The notes beneath the pieces were generated by a model, which was not told the DNA's origin, searched no databases, and worked only from the letters and a program-made list of their open reading frames with translations. Source: Sphaerisporangium melleum (GTDB lineage Bacteria > Actinomycetota > Actinomycetes > Streptosporangiales > Streptosporangiaceae). From it: a stretch of DNA of 39,413 nt. Positions 16,890-24,828 of the stretch are shown here, piece after piece. Location of the stretch: positions 133,724-173,136 of the forward strand of contig NZ_BMNT01000006.1 in the NCBI RefSeq assembly GCF_014646695.1, in the 5' to 3' direction. Within the stretch, counting starts at the first letter, position 1, and each line of letters starts with the position of its first letter. Made by a program: the position numbers and the translations under genes.

Positions 16890-18470
16890 TCAGCCCGCCG
16901 GAAGTCTCACGGTCATCACCAGTCCCCCGCCCTCCCTGGGAATCGCCTTCACGGTCCCCTGGTGAGCGCGGACGACCGCGCGCACGATGGACAACCCGAG
17001 CCCCGCGCCACGCGCCGACTCCACGCGGTCGGAGTGCAGGCGCCTGAACGGTTCGAACAGGTCGTCCACCTCGTACGCCGGAACGTGCGGCCCGGTGTTG
17101 GCCACCTGAACAACCGGGGTGCCGTCCACCATTCCCGTACGCAGCCAGACTTCTCCGGACTCGGGGACATTGTGCTTGATCGCGTTCTCGACCAGGTTGG
17201 CGACCAGGCGCTCCACCAGCACCGGATCCCCCATCGTCGGGGCCGGGCGCAGGTCGGAGTGGACCTTGACCCCGGTCTCGTCGGCGAAGGACGCGTGCTG
17301 CTCCACCACCGTCTGCCCGACGTCGCGCAGGTCGACGGGCTTGCGGGTGGCCAGCTCACGCTCGCTGCGGGCGAGCAGCAGCAGGCCCTCGATCAGGTGC
17401 TCGTTCCTGGCGTTGGTGCCGAGCAGGGTGCGGCCCAGGACCTTCAGGTCCTCCGAGGCCCGCGCGTCGCCGAGCGCCACCTCCAGCACCGTGCGGTTGA
17501 TCGCGAGCGGCGTGCGCAGCTCGTGGGAGGCGTTGTCGACGAAGCGGCGCTGGGCGTCGAAGGCGCGGTTGAGCCGGGTGAGCATCGCGTCGAAGGTGTC
17601 GGCCAGTTCCTTGATCTCGTCGTTCGGGCCGTTCAGGTCGATGCGCTCGTGGGCCAGCGAGGTCTCCGACAGCCGCCGGGCGGTCGTGGTCATCTTCTGG
17701 ATCGGGCGCAGCGCCCGGTCGGCGACGAAGTACCCCAGGATCAGGGCCAGGATCCCCACGCCGCCGAGGGCCAGCAACGATCGGTGCAGGATGTGCGCCC
17801 GCGCCGCGGCGATGGTCGACTGCCGGTAGTGGTCCCACTGCTCCTGGACGTACAGCACCGTCTGCGCCGGCCAGTCCTCCCCGACGGGGAACGGAGGCCA
17901 TGCCTGGTCGATCGCGCCACCCACGAACGAGTAGATCACGAAGATCAGCAGAGCGCCCGCCGCGAAGAACAGCGCGCCGTAGGTCAGTGTCAGCCGCACC
18001 CGGATGCTCATGCGCCCGGTGATCCGCTTGAGCCGGCCGAACAGGTCCTCGGTGACCGGCTTGGGGGCGAGCGGCGGCGGCCCGTCCCACGCGGGCGGCC
18101 CACTCGGCGGCGGAGGCGGGGTCTTCGGCCGGAACGGCTGACGGGTGCTCTCGACGGTGGGCTGCTCGGAGCGGCGTCCCGCTGCGGCCGGAGAACGCCC
18201 GGCGTCCTGCGGAGCGGGCCGGGCGGGCGCGGCCCCGGTGAGCGGCCGGGCCCCCATCGCGACGGGGCCCGGCGGCGAGCTGGCCTCGCCGCCACCGGAG
18301 GCGGCCTGCGCGCCGGCCCGGACCGACAAGGCCGCCGGTCCGGGCCCACCGTCGGCGTCCCGCGCCCCCTCGGGGACCGGGGACCCGGGCGGGACGATGA
18401 GCGGCTGGGGCGCGGCGAAGGTCGGGCGTCCGGCGTCCCGTTCCCGCCCCGGCTCGGGTTCGCCGCTCAC
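16890..18470 (-). CDS. HisKA sensor histidine kinase
   Basis: 526-aa membrane sensor. Residues 1-140 are Pro/Ala/Gly-rich and probably disordered and cytoplasmic. TM1 is about 157-183, an extracytoplasmic sensor of about 45 residues follows, TM2 is about 229-250, then HAMP. The H-box is FVDNASHELRTPLA with phosphoacceptor H316. The N-box LVANLVENAIKHN and the G-box GAGLGLSIVRAVV follow. Phosphorelay goes to the response regulator encoded just upstream. The GTG start overlaps its stop (GTGA, 18470-18467), so they are co-translated. SHELRTPLAINRTVLEV resembles CutS-type kinases, but the signal is unknown. The long disordered N-terminus before TM1 is unusual for this family. Confidence 0.92.
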   Translation of the reverse strand: MSGEPEPGRERDAGRPTFAAPQPLIVPPGSPVPEGARDADGGPGPAALSVRAGAQAASGGGEASSPPGPVAMGARPLTGAAPARPAPQDAGRSPAAAGRRSEQPTVESTRQPFRPKTPPPPPSGPPAWDGPPPLAPKPVTEDLFGRLKRITGRMSIRVRLTLTYGALFFAAGALLIFVIYSFVGGAIDQAWPPFPVGEDWPAQTVLYVQEQWDHYRQSTIAAARAHILHRSLLALGGVGILALILGYFVADRALRPIQKMTTTARRLSETSLAHERIDLNGPNDEIKELADTFDAMLTRLNRAFDAQRRFVDNASHELRTPLAINRTVLEVALGDARASEDLKVLGRTLLGTNARNEHLIEGLLLLARSERELATRKPVDLRDVGQTVVEQHASFADETGVKVHSDLRPAPTMGDPVLVERLVANLVENAIKHNVPESGEVWLRTGMVDGTPVVQVANTGPHVPAYEVDDLFEPFRRLHSDRVESARGAGLGLSIVRAVVRAHQGTVKAIPREGGGLVMTVRLPAG

Positions 18471-19120
18471 AGCTTGTAACCCACGCCCGGCACGGTCTCG
18501 ATCACCGCGGGCTCGCCGAGCTTCTTGCGCAGCGTCATCATCGTGACCCGCACGACGTTGGTGAAGGGATCGATGTTCTCGTCCCACGCCTTGTCCAGCA
18601 GGTCCTCCTGGCTGACGACGGCGCCCTCGGCCCGCATGAGCTCCTCGAGGACGGCGAACTCCTTCTTGGTGAGCGCGATCTCGTTGCCGTCCCGGGTGAC
18701 CAGCCGCTTGCCCGGGTCCAGCCGGATGCCGGAGCGCTCGAGCACGGGCGGCAGCGCGGGGGCCGAACGGCGGCCGAGCGCCCGCACCCGCGCCACCAGC
18801 TCCATGAACGCGAACGGCTTGGCGAGGTAGTCGTCGGCGCCGAGCTCCAGGCCCTCGACCTTGTCGTCCACCTCGCCGGACGCGGTCAGCATCAGGATGC
18901 GCGAGGCCGTGCGGCCGGCCACCAGCCGCCGGCAGACCTCGTCCCCGTGGACCTTCGGCAGGTCGCGGTCCAGCACGATCACGTCGTAGTCGATGTATCC
19001 GGTGCGCTCCAGCGCGCCGGCGCCGTCGTAGGCGACGTCGACCGCCATCGCCTCGCGGCGCAGCCCTGTCGCGATCGCGTCCGCGAGCACCCGCTCATCC
19101 TCCACCACAAGCACCCGCAC
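18467..19120 (-). CDS. OmpR-family response regulator
   Basis: 217 aa. The receiver domain (1-115) has the acidic pocket (VVEDE), phosphoacceptor D51 in VIVLDRDLP, T79 and K101 (AKPF). A winged-helix OmpR/PhoB DNA-binding domain covers about 125-217 (LTKKEFAVLEELMRAEGAVVSQEDLLDKAW, ending VETVPGVGYKL-like). It would act as a transcription factor controlled by the coupled kinase. GTG 19120 is chosen because the family core starts there and GGAGG lies 10 nt upstream; the frame is open for 26 more codons. Its upstream region is now next to the right-end side of an IS607 element, so its promoter context may have been changed by insertion. Confidence 0.93.
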   Translation of the reverse strand: MRVLVVEDERVLADAIATGLRREAMAVDVAYDGAGALERTGYIDYDVIVLDRDLPKVHGDEVCRRLVAGRTASRILMLTASGEVDDKVEGLELGADDYLAKPFAFMELVARVRALGRRSAPALPPVLERSGIRLDPGKRLVTRDGNEIALTKKEFAVLEELMRAEGAVVSQEDLLDKAWDENIDPFTNVVRVTMMTLRKKLGEPAVIETVPGVGYKL

Positions 19121-19272
19121 GGCCCTGCCACCTCCAGTAGTCCCGGCCTCTCGCGCGCTGGCCTCGTCCCGACGGCCCCCGCGCGGCGCCGAAGGCACCT
19201 CTGCGCGGCCGTACCCCGCGCAGCCTCATTGTTGCCACATTCGGCTTAAGCGCATGGTAAGCAGTCTTCCGT

Positions 19273-19315
19273 TGCCTGTGAGCGCGCTCTCAGGCAGCTT
19301 CCGGCTTACGCCGGA
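19273..19315 (-). ncRNA. Candidate omega-RNA scaffold at the tnpB 3' end
   Basis: Two consecutive hairpins straddle the tnpB stop. The first, inside the last codons, has CCGGC/GCCGG around a 4-nt loop (19301-19314). The second spans the stop codon, with TGCCTG/CAGGCA arms around the palindrome GAGCGCGCTC (19273-19296). In TnpB systems the guide RNA is made from the tnpB 3' end and runs past the transposon end, so position and structure fit. No covariation could be tested, and the second hairpin could simply be a terminator. Confidence 0.4.
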
Positions 19316-20636
19316 GCGTTCCCCGTTTCCGGGGTTCCCGTTTCGCCGGTGCGCGCCCGGCACGGGTGCCGGGTCTTACCGCTCCTCCACGGGCGTTTAG
19401 CGTCTCCCCGTAACTCTGGGCGACGTCGGCTGCGAGCGCGGCCAGGTTGAGCGCGGCATTGTGGTCGCGGTCGGCGACCAGACCGCACTCGGTACATGCG
19501 TAGGTGCGTTCGGACATGGCGAGCTTGGCTTTCACCGCGCCGCAACCCGAACAGGTCTTGCTGGAAGGAAACCACCGGTCGGCGACGATGAGCCTGCCGC
19601 CGCGCCAGGTGGTCTTGTAGGCGAGCTGGCGTCGCGCTTCGGCCATGCCGACGTCAGCGACCGCTCGGGCCAGACGCCGGTTGGCGAGCATCCCGGACAC
19701 ATTCAGGTCTTCGACCACGACCGTGCCCCAGGTGGCCGCCAGGCGGCTGGTGAGCTTGTGCAGGCCGTCGCGCCGCTGGTCGGCCACCCGGGCGTGCGCC
19801 TTACCGAGGGCGGCCTTGGCCTTGTACCAACGGGCTGACGGCTGCCGCCTAGCGCCCCCGGGGGTGCGCGGGCCGACGCGGCGATCGAGTTGCTTGTTCA
19901 ACCGGCGCAACCGCCGCAGCGCCGCCCGGTGGTGCTTGGGGTTGGCGATGACCTCGCCGGTGGACAGCACCGCGAGGTCCTTAACGCCGAGATCCACCCC
20001 GACCATGGCATCCGGCCTGGCCGGGGCGCGGTCGGCGCGGGCGATCTCGCAGGTGAACGCGACGAACCAGCGGCCTCCCTCCCGCCGGACGGTGGCCGAC
20101 AGGATCCGGCCGGTGCCGCGCTCCAGGTGACGGGCGAGTTTCCGCGTCGACTCGGCGGTGCGGATCGTCCCCAGCCGGGGCAGCGTCACGTGGCGGCGGT
20201 CGGCCTCGACGCGGATGGCGCCGGTGGTGAACCGGCACGACAATGCGGCACGATGCTTGGACTTGAAACGGGGAAAGCCCATCACGCGGCCCTTGCGGGT
20301 GCCCTTGCGGGAGGACTCCCAGTTCTTCAACGCCCGCGCCAGACCGTCCAGGCCACTGTTGTAGGCCTCCTTGGAGTTGTCGGCCCACCACGGCGCGACG
20401 CGGTCCTTGGCGGCGTTCCACGACCGGCGCAGGCTGTAGAGCGACCAGGGCTCTTCGGTCAGCGGCTCCTCGGCGACGCCGTAGGACTTCTCGGCTCTGC
20501 GCTGAGCGCGGGCGGCCTTGAACAGCGCCAGGCCCCAATTGAAGGCGAACCGGGCCGCGCCGCAGTGCGAGGCGAGCGCGGCCACCTGTTCAGGGGTGGG
20601 GTCCAGGGCGTAGCGGTAGGCCTGCGTCACCTTCAC
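19290..20636 (-). CDS. tnpB: TnpB RNA-guided endonuclease (IS607 type)
   Basis: 448 aa, within the family range. An N-terminal wedge/helical region (from VTQAYRYALDPTPEQ) is followed by a RuvC nuclease with all three acids: D215 (MVGVDLGVKDLAV), E309 (VVVEDLNVSGM) and D391 (GLVADRDHNAALNL). A zinc finger is inserted before the last motif (C362, C365, C381, C384: TCSGCG and YACTECG). TnpB proteins cut DNA at target-adjacent motifs, guided by omega RNA, and help retain the transposon. All motifs are intact, so activity is plausible. GTG 20636 shares GTGA with the tnpA stop. The basic C-terminal tail (about 420-448) coincides with the predicted omega RNA and may be conserved for the RNA rather than the protein. 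Confidence 0.95.
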   Translation of the reverse strand: MKVTQAYRYALDPTPEQVAALASHCGAARFAFNWGLALFKAARAQRRAEKSYGVAEEPLTEEPWSLYSLRRSWNAAKDRVAPWWADNSKEAYNSGLDGLARALKNWESSRKGTRKGRVMGFPRFKSKHRAALSCRFTTGAIRVEADRRHVTLPRLGTIRTAESTRKLARHLERGTGRILSATVRREGGRWFVAFTCEIARADRAPARPDAMVGVDLGVKDLAVLSTGEVIANPKHHRAALRRLRRLNKQLDRRVGPRTPGGARRQPSARWYKAKAALGKAHARVADQRRDGLHKLTSRLAATWGTVVVEDLNVSGMLANRRLARAVADVGMAEARRQLAYKTTWRGGRLIVADRWFPSSKTCSGCGAVKAKLAMSERTYACTECGLVADRDHNAALNLAALAADVAQSYGETLNARGGAVRPGTRAGRAPAKREPRKRGTLRRKPEAA

Positions 20637-21214
20637 CCGGCGGCCTCGTCCTCGGTGGCGGCGGCCACCGCGCGGCGCGCCCGGTTCGCCGCAGCGCGGC
20701 GGCCGTACAGGCGCGCGCACAGCCAGGTGAGAATCTCGGTGACGTCCTGCACCAGGTCGTCATCGACCTCGGCGGGGTCGGCGACCAGCAGGCGGCGGCC
20801 CTGGGCCGACAACGCCGCCTCGACATACTCGGCGCCGAAGCGGGCGAAGCGGTCGCGATGCTCCACCACGATCGTGGTCACCTGCGGGTCGGCCAGCAGC
20901 GCCAGGAACTTCTTACGGCGCCCGTTGAGGGCGGAGCCGACCTCGGTCACCACGCGGTCCACGCTCATGCCGCGCCCGGTCGCCCACGCCGTCACTCGCG
21001 CGACCTGGCCATCGAGGTCGGCCTTCTGTTCGGCCGAGGAGACGCGGGCATAGACCACGGTGGTTCCGTCGTGCGACACGGCAGGATCGACGTCTCCGAC
21101 CAGGATCAGTCGTCCGACCTTGCGAGCGGGCACGGGCAGGGCGCCTTCCCGATACCACCGGTAAGCGGTGATCGGGTGGACGCCCTGTGTCTTAGCCCAC
21201 TCTTTCAAGTTCAC
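20633..21214 (-). CDS. tnpA: IS607-family serine recombinase
   Basis: 193 aa. An N-terminal MerR-like helix-turn-helix (residues 1-45, WAKTQGVHPITAYRWYREGALP) precedes a resolvase-type catalytic domain. Y-A-R-V-S-S at 55-60 carries the nucleophilic serine (S59), and EHRDRFARFG (119-127) holds catalytic arginines. IS607 recombinases cut and rejoin through a circular intermediate with little target specificity. The GTG start at 21214 has TACTAT 6 nt upstream and no Shine-Dalgarno. The protein is full-length and looks active. Its stop overlaps the tnpB start. Confidence 0.95.
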   Translation of the reverse strand: MNLKEWAKTQGVHPITAYRWYREGALPVPARKVGRLILVGDVDPAVSHDGTTVVYARVSSAEQKADLDGQVARVTAWATGRGMSVDRVVTEVGSALNGRRKKFLALLADPQVTTIVVEHRDRFARFGAEYVEAALSAQGRRLLVADPAEVDDDLVQDVTEILTWLCARLYGRRAAANRARRAVAAATEDEAAG

Positions 21215-21220
21215 TTATGC

Positions 21221-21226
21221 ATAGTA
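21221..21226 (-). promoter_or_regulatory. Candidate -10 box of tnpA
   Basis: TACTAT ends 6 nt before the tnpA GTG and lies inside a near-palindrome, AGTATGCGCTACT. It could be both promoter and recombinase-binding site. Confidence 0.4.
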
Positions 21227-21329
21227 GCGCATACTCAAGCGAGAACAGCTGCCAACCCCCGTGCGGCGGACGCGTGACAGAGAGCACACCCCAGACATAT
21301 GCCGCAGGTGGTTTAAGCGCAGGACGACG

Positions 21330-21405
21330 GTGGGTAGACCCGCATGACCCACGCACAAGCCGGGGAAGGCCGAGTGAGTCTCCCCAGGCGGTGGTCACCA
21401 CACCT
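21330..21405 (+). other. Hairpin-rich leader of the 54-aa gene
   Basis: Three successive local stems precede the small gene: GTGGGT/ACCCAC (21330-21352), GGGGA/TCCCC (21362-21385), and AGG..GTGGT/ACCAC..CCT (21386-21405). I could not match them to a known riboswitch. In GC-rich DNA short stems are common, so this is a candidate only. Confidence 0.3.
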
Positions 21406-21435
21406 GTTCCTTCGCCCCTCGAGAAAGAAGGTGAG

Positions 21436-21600
21436 ATGGGCGAGTTCACCAGCACGATCACATCCCGGCTCGACCAGGCCTACAAGGGTCTCCAGGAGGC
21501 GCGCACCAGCGGCGACGACTTCCTCGCCGACACTCTCACCGCCGAGATAGAGGACCTGCGCCGGATCGCCGTCGACAACGGCGTGCCGATCCAGTGCTGA
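21436..21600 (+). CDS. 54-aa conserved-looking small protein
   Basis: Small soluble protein starting MGEFTSTITSRLDQAYKGL. It reads as two amphipathic helices with acidic and basic faces (RLDQAYKGLQEARTSGDDF, then TAEIEDLRRIAVDNGV). AAGGTGAG directly before the ATG is a good Shine-Dalgarno. No domain is recognised; I recall similar short proteins in streptomycetes but cannot name a family. It lies just outside the IS607 element, and a strong terminator follows 26 bp after the stop. If the element were removed it would be divergent from the response regulator. Confidence 0.75.
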   Translation: MGEFTSTITSRLDQAYKGLQEARTSGDDFLADTLTAEIEDLRRIAVDNGVPIQC

Positions 21601-21625
21601 ACGGCCTCCCGGCACAGGCGCCAGA

Positions 21626-21648
21626 GCCCGCCCGCACCGCGGGCGGGC
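21626..21648 (+). terminator. Terminator of the 54-aa gene
   Basis: Perfect 10-bp stem GCCCGCCCGC/GCGGGCGGGC with a 3-nt loop, soon after the stop. Confidence 0.7.
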
Positions 21649-21779
21649 CCTCCGTGTCATGACCGGGGAACACCTCTCCCCGGCATCCCGCCGATCTCGG
21701 CCGCCCACAAGGCGAGCTGAGCCGAGATCAGCGGTACCGTCCCTTACTTCTCTCGCGATCACGCCCGCGCTCGTCCGGG

Positions 21780-21800
21780 CCCGGCCGGCGCCGGCCCGGG
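21780..21800 (-). terminator. Candidate terminator of suhB
   Basis: CCC-GGCCGGC/GCCGGCC-c-GGG, a 10-bp stem with one bulge and almost no loop, 17 bp after the suhB stop on the minus strand. Part of the stem would open to form a loop. Confidence 0.45.
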
Positions 21801-21816
21801 ACGAGGCCGGACGATC

Positions 21817-22638
21817 TCAGGCGTCGCGCTCGGGGTTGAGCGGGGCGAGCAGGTCGTGCAGTTCCTCGAACAGCCCCGGCGCGGCGCACAGGGTCAGCCC
21901 CGGGTTGTACGGCCGCCCGTTCAGCCCGCCGACCCGGGCCCCGGCCTCGGCGGCGATCAGGCCGCCCGCGGCGTAGTCCCAGTACTGCGGGCCGCGCTCG
22001 TAGTAGCCGTCCACCCGGCCCGCCGCCACCGAGCACAGGTCCACCGCGCACGACCCGCCCCTGCGGATGTCACGGACCACCGGCAGCACGTGCGTGAGCA
22101 CCTGCGCCTGGACGGCGCGGCGTTCCGGCAGGTAGCCGAAGCCCGTGGCGATCAGCGCCCGCGCGAGCGGCACCCCGGCGTTGCAGCGCAGCCGCTCGCC
22201 CGGGACGCCCTCGCGCAGCAACTCGGCCCCGCCGCCCTTCGCCGCGGCGTACAGCTCGCCCCGCGGCGGCACGTTCACCACGCCGGCGACCACCTCGCCG
22301 TCGACCTCGACCGCGATGCTGACCGACCAGTCGGGCAGGCCGTACAGGAAGTTGACCGTGCCGTCGATGGGGTCGACGATCCAGCGGACCCTTCCCTCCC
22401 CGGTCTCGGCTCCGCCGGTCTCGCCCTCCTCCTCGCCGAGGATGGCGTCGCTGGGCCGCGCGGCCTTGATGCGCTGCCTGATCAACTCCTCGGAGGCGCG
22501 GTCGAGCGCCGTGACGACGTCGGTGCCGCTGGACTTGGTCTCCACCACCTCGGGGCGGGCGGGGCGCTTGGCGAGGAGCATGTCGCCCGCCTCGCGTCCG
22601 ATGTCCACCGCGAGCCGCAGGAAGTCGAAGTCGCTCAT
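21817..22638 (-). CDS. suhB: Inositol monophosphatase family protein
   Basis: Mg2+-dependent phosphatase of the IMPase/FBPase fold, 273 aa, probably acting on inositol-1-phosphate or a related sugar phosphate. Metal-binding motifs are present: GEEEG (68-72), WIVDPIDGTVNF (86-97, with D89 and D92) and WDYAAGGLIAAEAG towards the C-terminus. It matches actinobacterial SuhB (Rv2701c position). ATG 22638 overlaps the S9 peptidase stop (ATGA), giving translational coupling. In actinomycetes inositol is needed for mycothiol and phosphatidylinositol; assignment to those pathways is inference. Confidence 0.9.
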   Translation of the reverse strand: MSDFDFLRLAVDIGREAGDMLLAKRPARPEVVETKSSGTDVVTALDRASEELIRQRIKAARPSDAILGEEEGETGGAETGEGRVRWIVDPIDGTVNFLYGLPDWSVSIAVEVDGEVVAGVVNVPPRGELYAAAKGGGAELLREGVPGERLRCNAGVPLARALIATGFGYLPERRAVQAQVLTHVLPVVRDIRRGGSCAVDLCSVAAGRVDGYYERGPQYWDYAAGGLIAAEAGARVGGLNGRPYNPGLTLCAAPGLFEELHDLLAPLNPERDA

Positions 22639-24617
22639 GCCAGCGACTCCGGCCGCTGCCACTCCTCGCCGAGCACGTGCTGGGCCAGGAACGCCAGCAC
22701 GGTCTCGTACCAGGCCACGGCGTTGCCCGGCTTGAGGATCCAGTGGTTCTCGTCCGGGAAGTACAGGAACTTCGATTCCACCGAGGTGCGGCGCAGGTCC
22801 CACCACAGGCGCAGCGCCTCGCCGATGGGCACGCGGTAGTCCTTGTCACCGTGGATCACCAGCATGGGTGTGGTGATCTTGTCGAGCCACAGGTGCGGCG
22901 ACAGCTCGCGGTAGCGCTCGGCGCCGACCGGGCCGAACTCGCGCTCCCAGTAGTCGGCGCCGTCGGTGGTGCCGGCGAACTGTTCGAGGTTCCACAGGGA
23001 GGCGTGGGTGACGATCGCCCGGAAACGATCGGTGTGCCCGGCGATCCAGTTGGCCATGTACCCGCCGAAGGACCCGCCCATCATGGCGGTGCGGCCGGCG
23101 TCGATGTCGGGACGCGCCACGCAGGCGTCGGTGACGGCCATCAGGTCGGCGTGGGTGCGCGGGCCCCAGGCGCTCCAGCCGCGCTGGATCATCTCCTGCC
23201 CGTACCCGGTGGACAGGCACGGGTCGGGGAGCAGCACCGCGTAGCCGTGCTCGGCCATGATCCAGGGGTTCCACCGCCACATCCAGTCGTTCCAGGAGGC
23301 GACCGGGCCGCCGTGCACCCACAGCAGCAGCGGGGCGGGGTTGTCGGCCGAGGCGCCGTCCGGCAGCACGAGCCAGCCCCTGATCTCCACCCCGTCGTCG
23401 GCGACCGCCGAGACCTCGGTGAGCCTGCCGGGGATGGTCACCGCCGGCGCGGGGGACGCGAGCGCCTCGACCTCGCCGCCGCGCAGGTCGAGGCGCACCG
23501 GCGCGGGCGGGGCGTCTGGGGCGCTGCGCAGGGCGTACAGGTGATGCCCGTCCGGCGAGGGGCACAACTCCGCGTACGCCGAGTCGTCGGGCGTCAGGCG
23601 CTCGTACTCGCCGGTGAGGCCGACCCGGTAGATCGGCCGCCTGCCGAGGTGGTCGGCCGCGGCGTACAGCGAGCGGGAGTCGGGCGCCCAGGCCAGATAG
23701 GAGGGCATGAGGTCGGCGCTGTGCCCCTGCGCCCCCTCACCACCGTCCAGCGGGGCGATCCACAGCCGGTGCTCGACCGCGCGGTCCTGCGTGGCCCGGC
23801 CGGCGCGGTCGCAGGCGACATGACGGCCGTCCGGGGAGATCGCGAGCGGCCCCTGGAAGTCGTGCTCGGCCGAGGAGGCCACGACGCGCCGCTCGCCCGT
23901 GGCGACGTCGATGGCCGCGAGCTCGTAGCGGGTGCCGCCGCCGGGCAGCGGCACGGCCCAGGTGGTGACCACGGTCGAGCCGTCCGGGGTGACCGCGTAG
24001 GCCAGCTCCAGCAGCGCGCCGCCCGGGTCGGGGGTCAGGTCGCGCGGCTCGGCGAGGGACGGCAGCCCGGCGGCGAACAGCCGCGTGCGTCCCGGCCCGA
24101 GGTCATGGTCCCAGTACCGGATCGGGTACCCCTCGTGCAGGACGGCGCTGACCCCGGCGTCCTTCCTGGCCTTGCGGCGCTCGGCCTCGGTGCCGGCGTC
24201 GCCGGGGAGCACGTCCGAGGTGAAGACGACGGTGCGGCCACCGGTCTCGACGGAGCCAACGCCGCCGGGGCGATCGGCCACCCTGCGGGCCTCGCCGCCC
24301 TGGGCGGGGAGCAGCCACAGCGCGGCGGGCTCGTCCTGCGGCTGCTCCTTGGCGGTGGGATCCGGCCGCCCCGACACGAACAGCAGGTCGCCGTCCGGGG
24401 TGAACCGCGCTCCGGCCTCGCCCTTGGCGGACCGGGTGAGGCGGTAGGCCTCGCCTCCGGGCTCGACGGGCACCGCCCAGATCGAGGTTCCGTAGGACTT
24501 CCCGTCGGGGTTGAGCGACTGGACGACCGTGACCAACCGGGAACCATCCGGCGACAGCCGCAGCGACAACAGGCGGGGAATGGCGACGAACTCGCGTATG
24601 TCCTTGAAGACGCTCAC
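22635..24617 (-). CDS. S9-family prolyl oligopeptidase-like serine peptidase
   Basis: 660 aa. A beta-propeller of WD/PD40-like repeats (about 1-395, recurring SPDG/TPDG turns) gates a C-terminal alpha/beta hydrolase. The triad is visible: S516 in GGSFGGYM, D593 in HGDKDYRVP and H625 in ENHWI. The oxyanion region LLLWVHGGP precedes them. The family includes acylaminoacyl peptidases and dipeptidyl peptidases; substrate cannot be told. No signal peptide, so cytosolic. TAAGTT lies 7 nt before the GTG start, suggesting a leaderless message. It is coupled to suhB downstream through ATGA. Confidence 0.92.
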   Translation of the reverse strand: MSVFKDIREFVAIPRLLSLRLSPDGSRLVTVVQSLNPDGKSYGTSIWAVPVEPGGEAYRLTRSAKGEAGARFTPDGDLLFVSGRPDPTAKEQPQDEPAALWLLPAQGGEARRVADRPGGVGSVETGGRTVVFTSDVLPGDAGTEAERRKARKDAGVSAVLHEGYPIRYWDHDLGPGRTRLFAAGLPSLAEPRDLTPDPGGALLELAYAVTPDGSTVVTTWAVPLPGGGTRYELAAIDVATGERRVVASSAEHDFQGPLAISPDGRHVACDRAGRATQDRAVEHRLWIAPLDGGEGAQGHSADLMPSYLAWAPDSRSLYAAADHLGRRPIYRVGLTGEYERLTPDDSAYAELCPSPDGHHLYALRSAPDAPPAPVRLDLRGGEVEALASPAPAVTIPGRLTEVSAVADDGVEIRGWLVLPDGASADNPAPLLLWVHGGPVASWNDWMWRWNPWIMAEHGYAVLLPDPCLSTGYGQEMIQRGWSAWGPRTHADLMAVTDACVARPDIDAGRTAMMGGSFGGYMANWIAGHTDRFRAIVTHASLWNLEQFAGTTDGADYWEREFGPVGAERYRELSPHLWLDKITTPMLVIHGDKDYRVPIGEALRLWWDLRRTSVESKFLYFPDENHWILKPGNAVAWYETVLAFLAQHVLGEEWQRPESLA

Positions 24618-24624
24618 TTCCCCG

Positions 24625-24630
24625 AACTTA
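24625..24630 (-). promoter_or_regulatory. Candidate -10 box of the S9 peptidase-suhB operon
   Basis: TAAGTT on the minus strand ends 7 nt before the GTG at 24617. A GGGGAA lies between but is too close to the start for a normal Shine-Dalgarno. Confidence 0.4.
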
Positions 24631-24828
24631 CCCTCTCCCGGCCGGCGCCCTCCCGAGGCTCCGCTCCCTTCCCCGGCCGCTCACACCCGGTGCCCCTGAC
24701 GCGTCCCGTACCTCCCCCAGGCCCGGCGCGGCCCGCCCCCGGCCCGCCCCCGGCTTCCCGGTCCCTGCTGGGCCCGCTCCCCCTGTGCCGGGGGCGCCAC
24801 CGCCGCGTCCATGCGGTTGGATGGGGTC

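Larger units (their letters stand above)
19243..21323. mobile_element. IS607-family element (tnpA serine recombinase plus tnpB)
   Basis: About 2.07 kb with the standard IS607 order: serine recombinase tnpA overlapping tnpB by 4 bp. Both genes look intact. The limits given are the outer edges of two imperfect 14-bp direct repeats, GG(C/T)TTAAGCGCA(T/G)G, at 19243-19256 and 21310-21323 (12 of 14 identical). IS607 elements lack terminal inverted repeats and make no long target duplication, so the true ends are uncertain and the repeats might be recombinase core or half-site sequence. It sits between the response-regulator gene and a 54-aa gene that would otherwise be divergent neighbours. Confidence 0.8.

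Noticed and set aside
19243-21323. Reading the TnpB gene as a decayed or domesticated pseudogene
   Set aside because: All RuvC acids, the zinc finger and a full-length serine recombinase are intact.
21301-21435. TPP, SAM, cobalamin or c-di-AMP riboswitch before the 54-aa gene
   Set aside because: None of the conserved core strings of these classes could be seen.
24725-24765. GGCCCGCCCCC tandem units before hemH as a regulatory iteron
   Set aside because: Only two short units in C-rich DNA; likely compositional.
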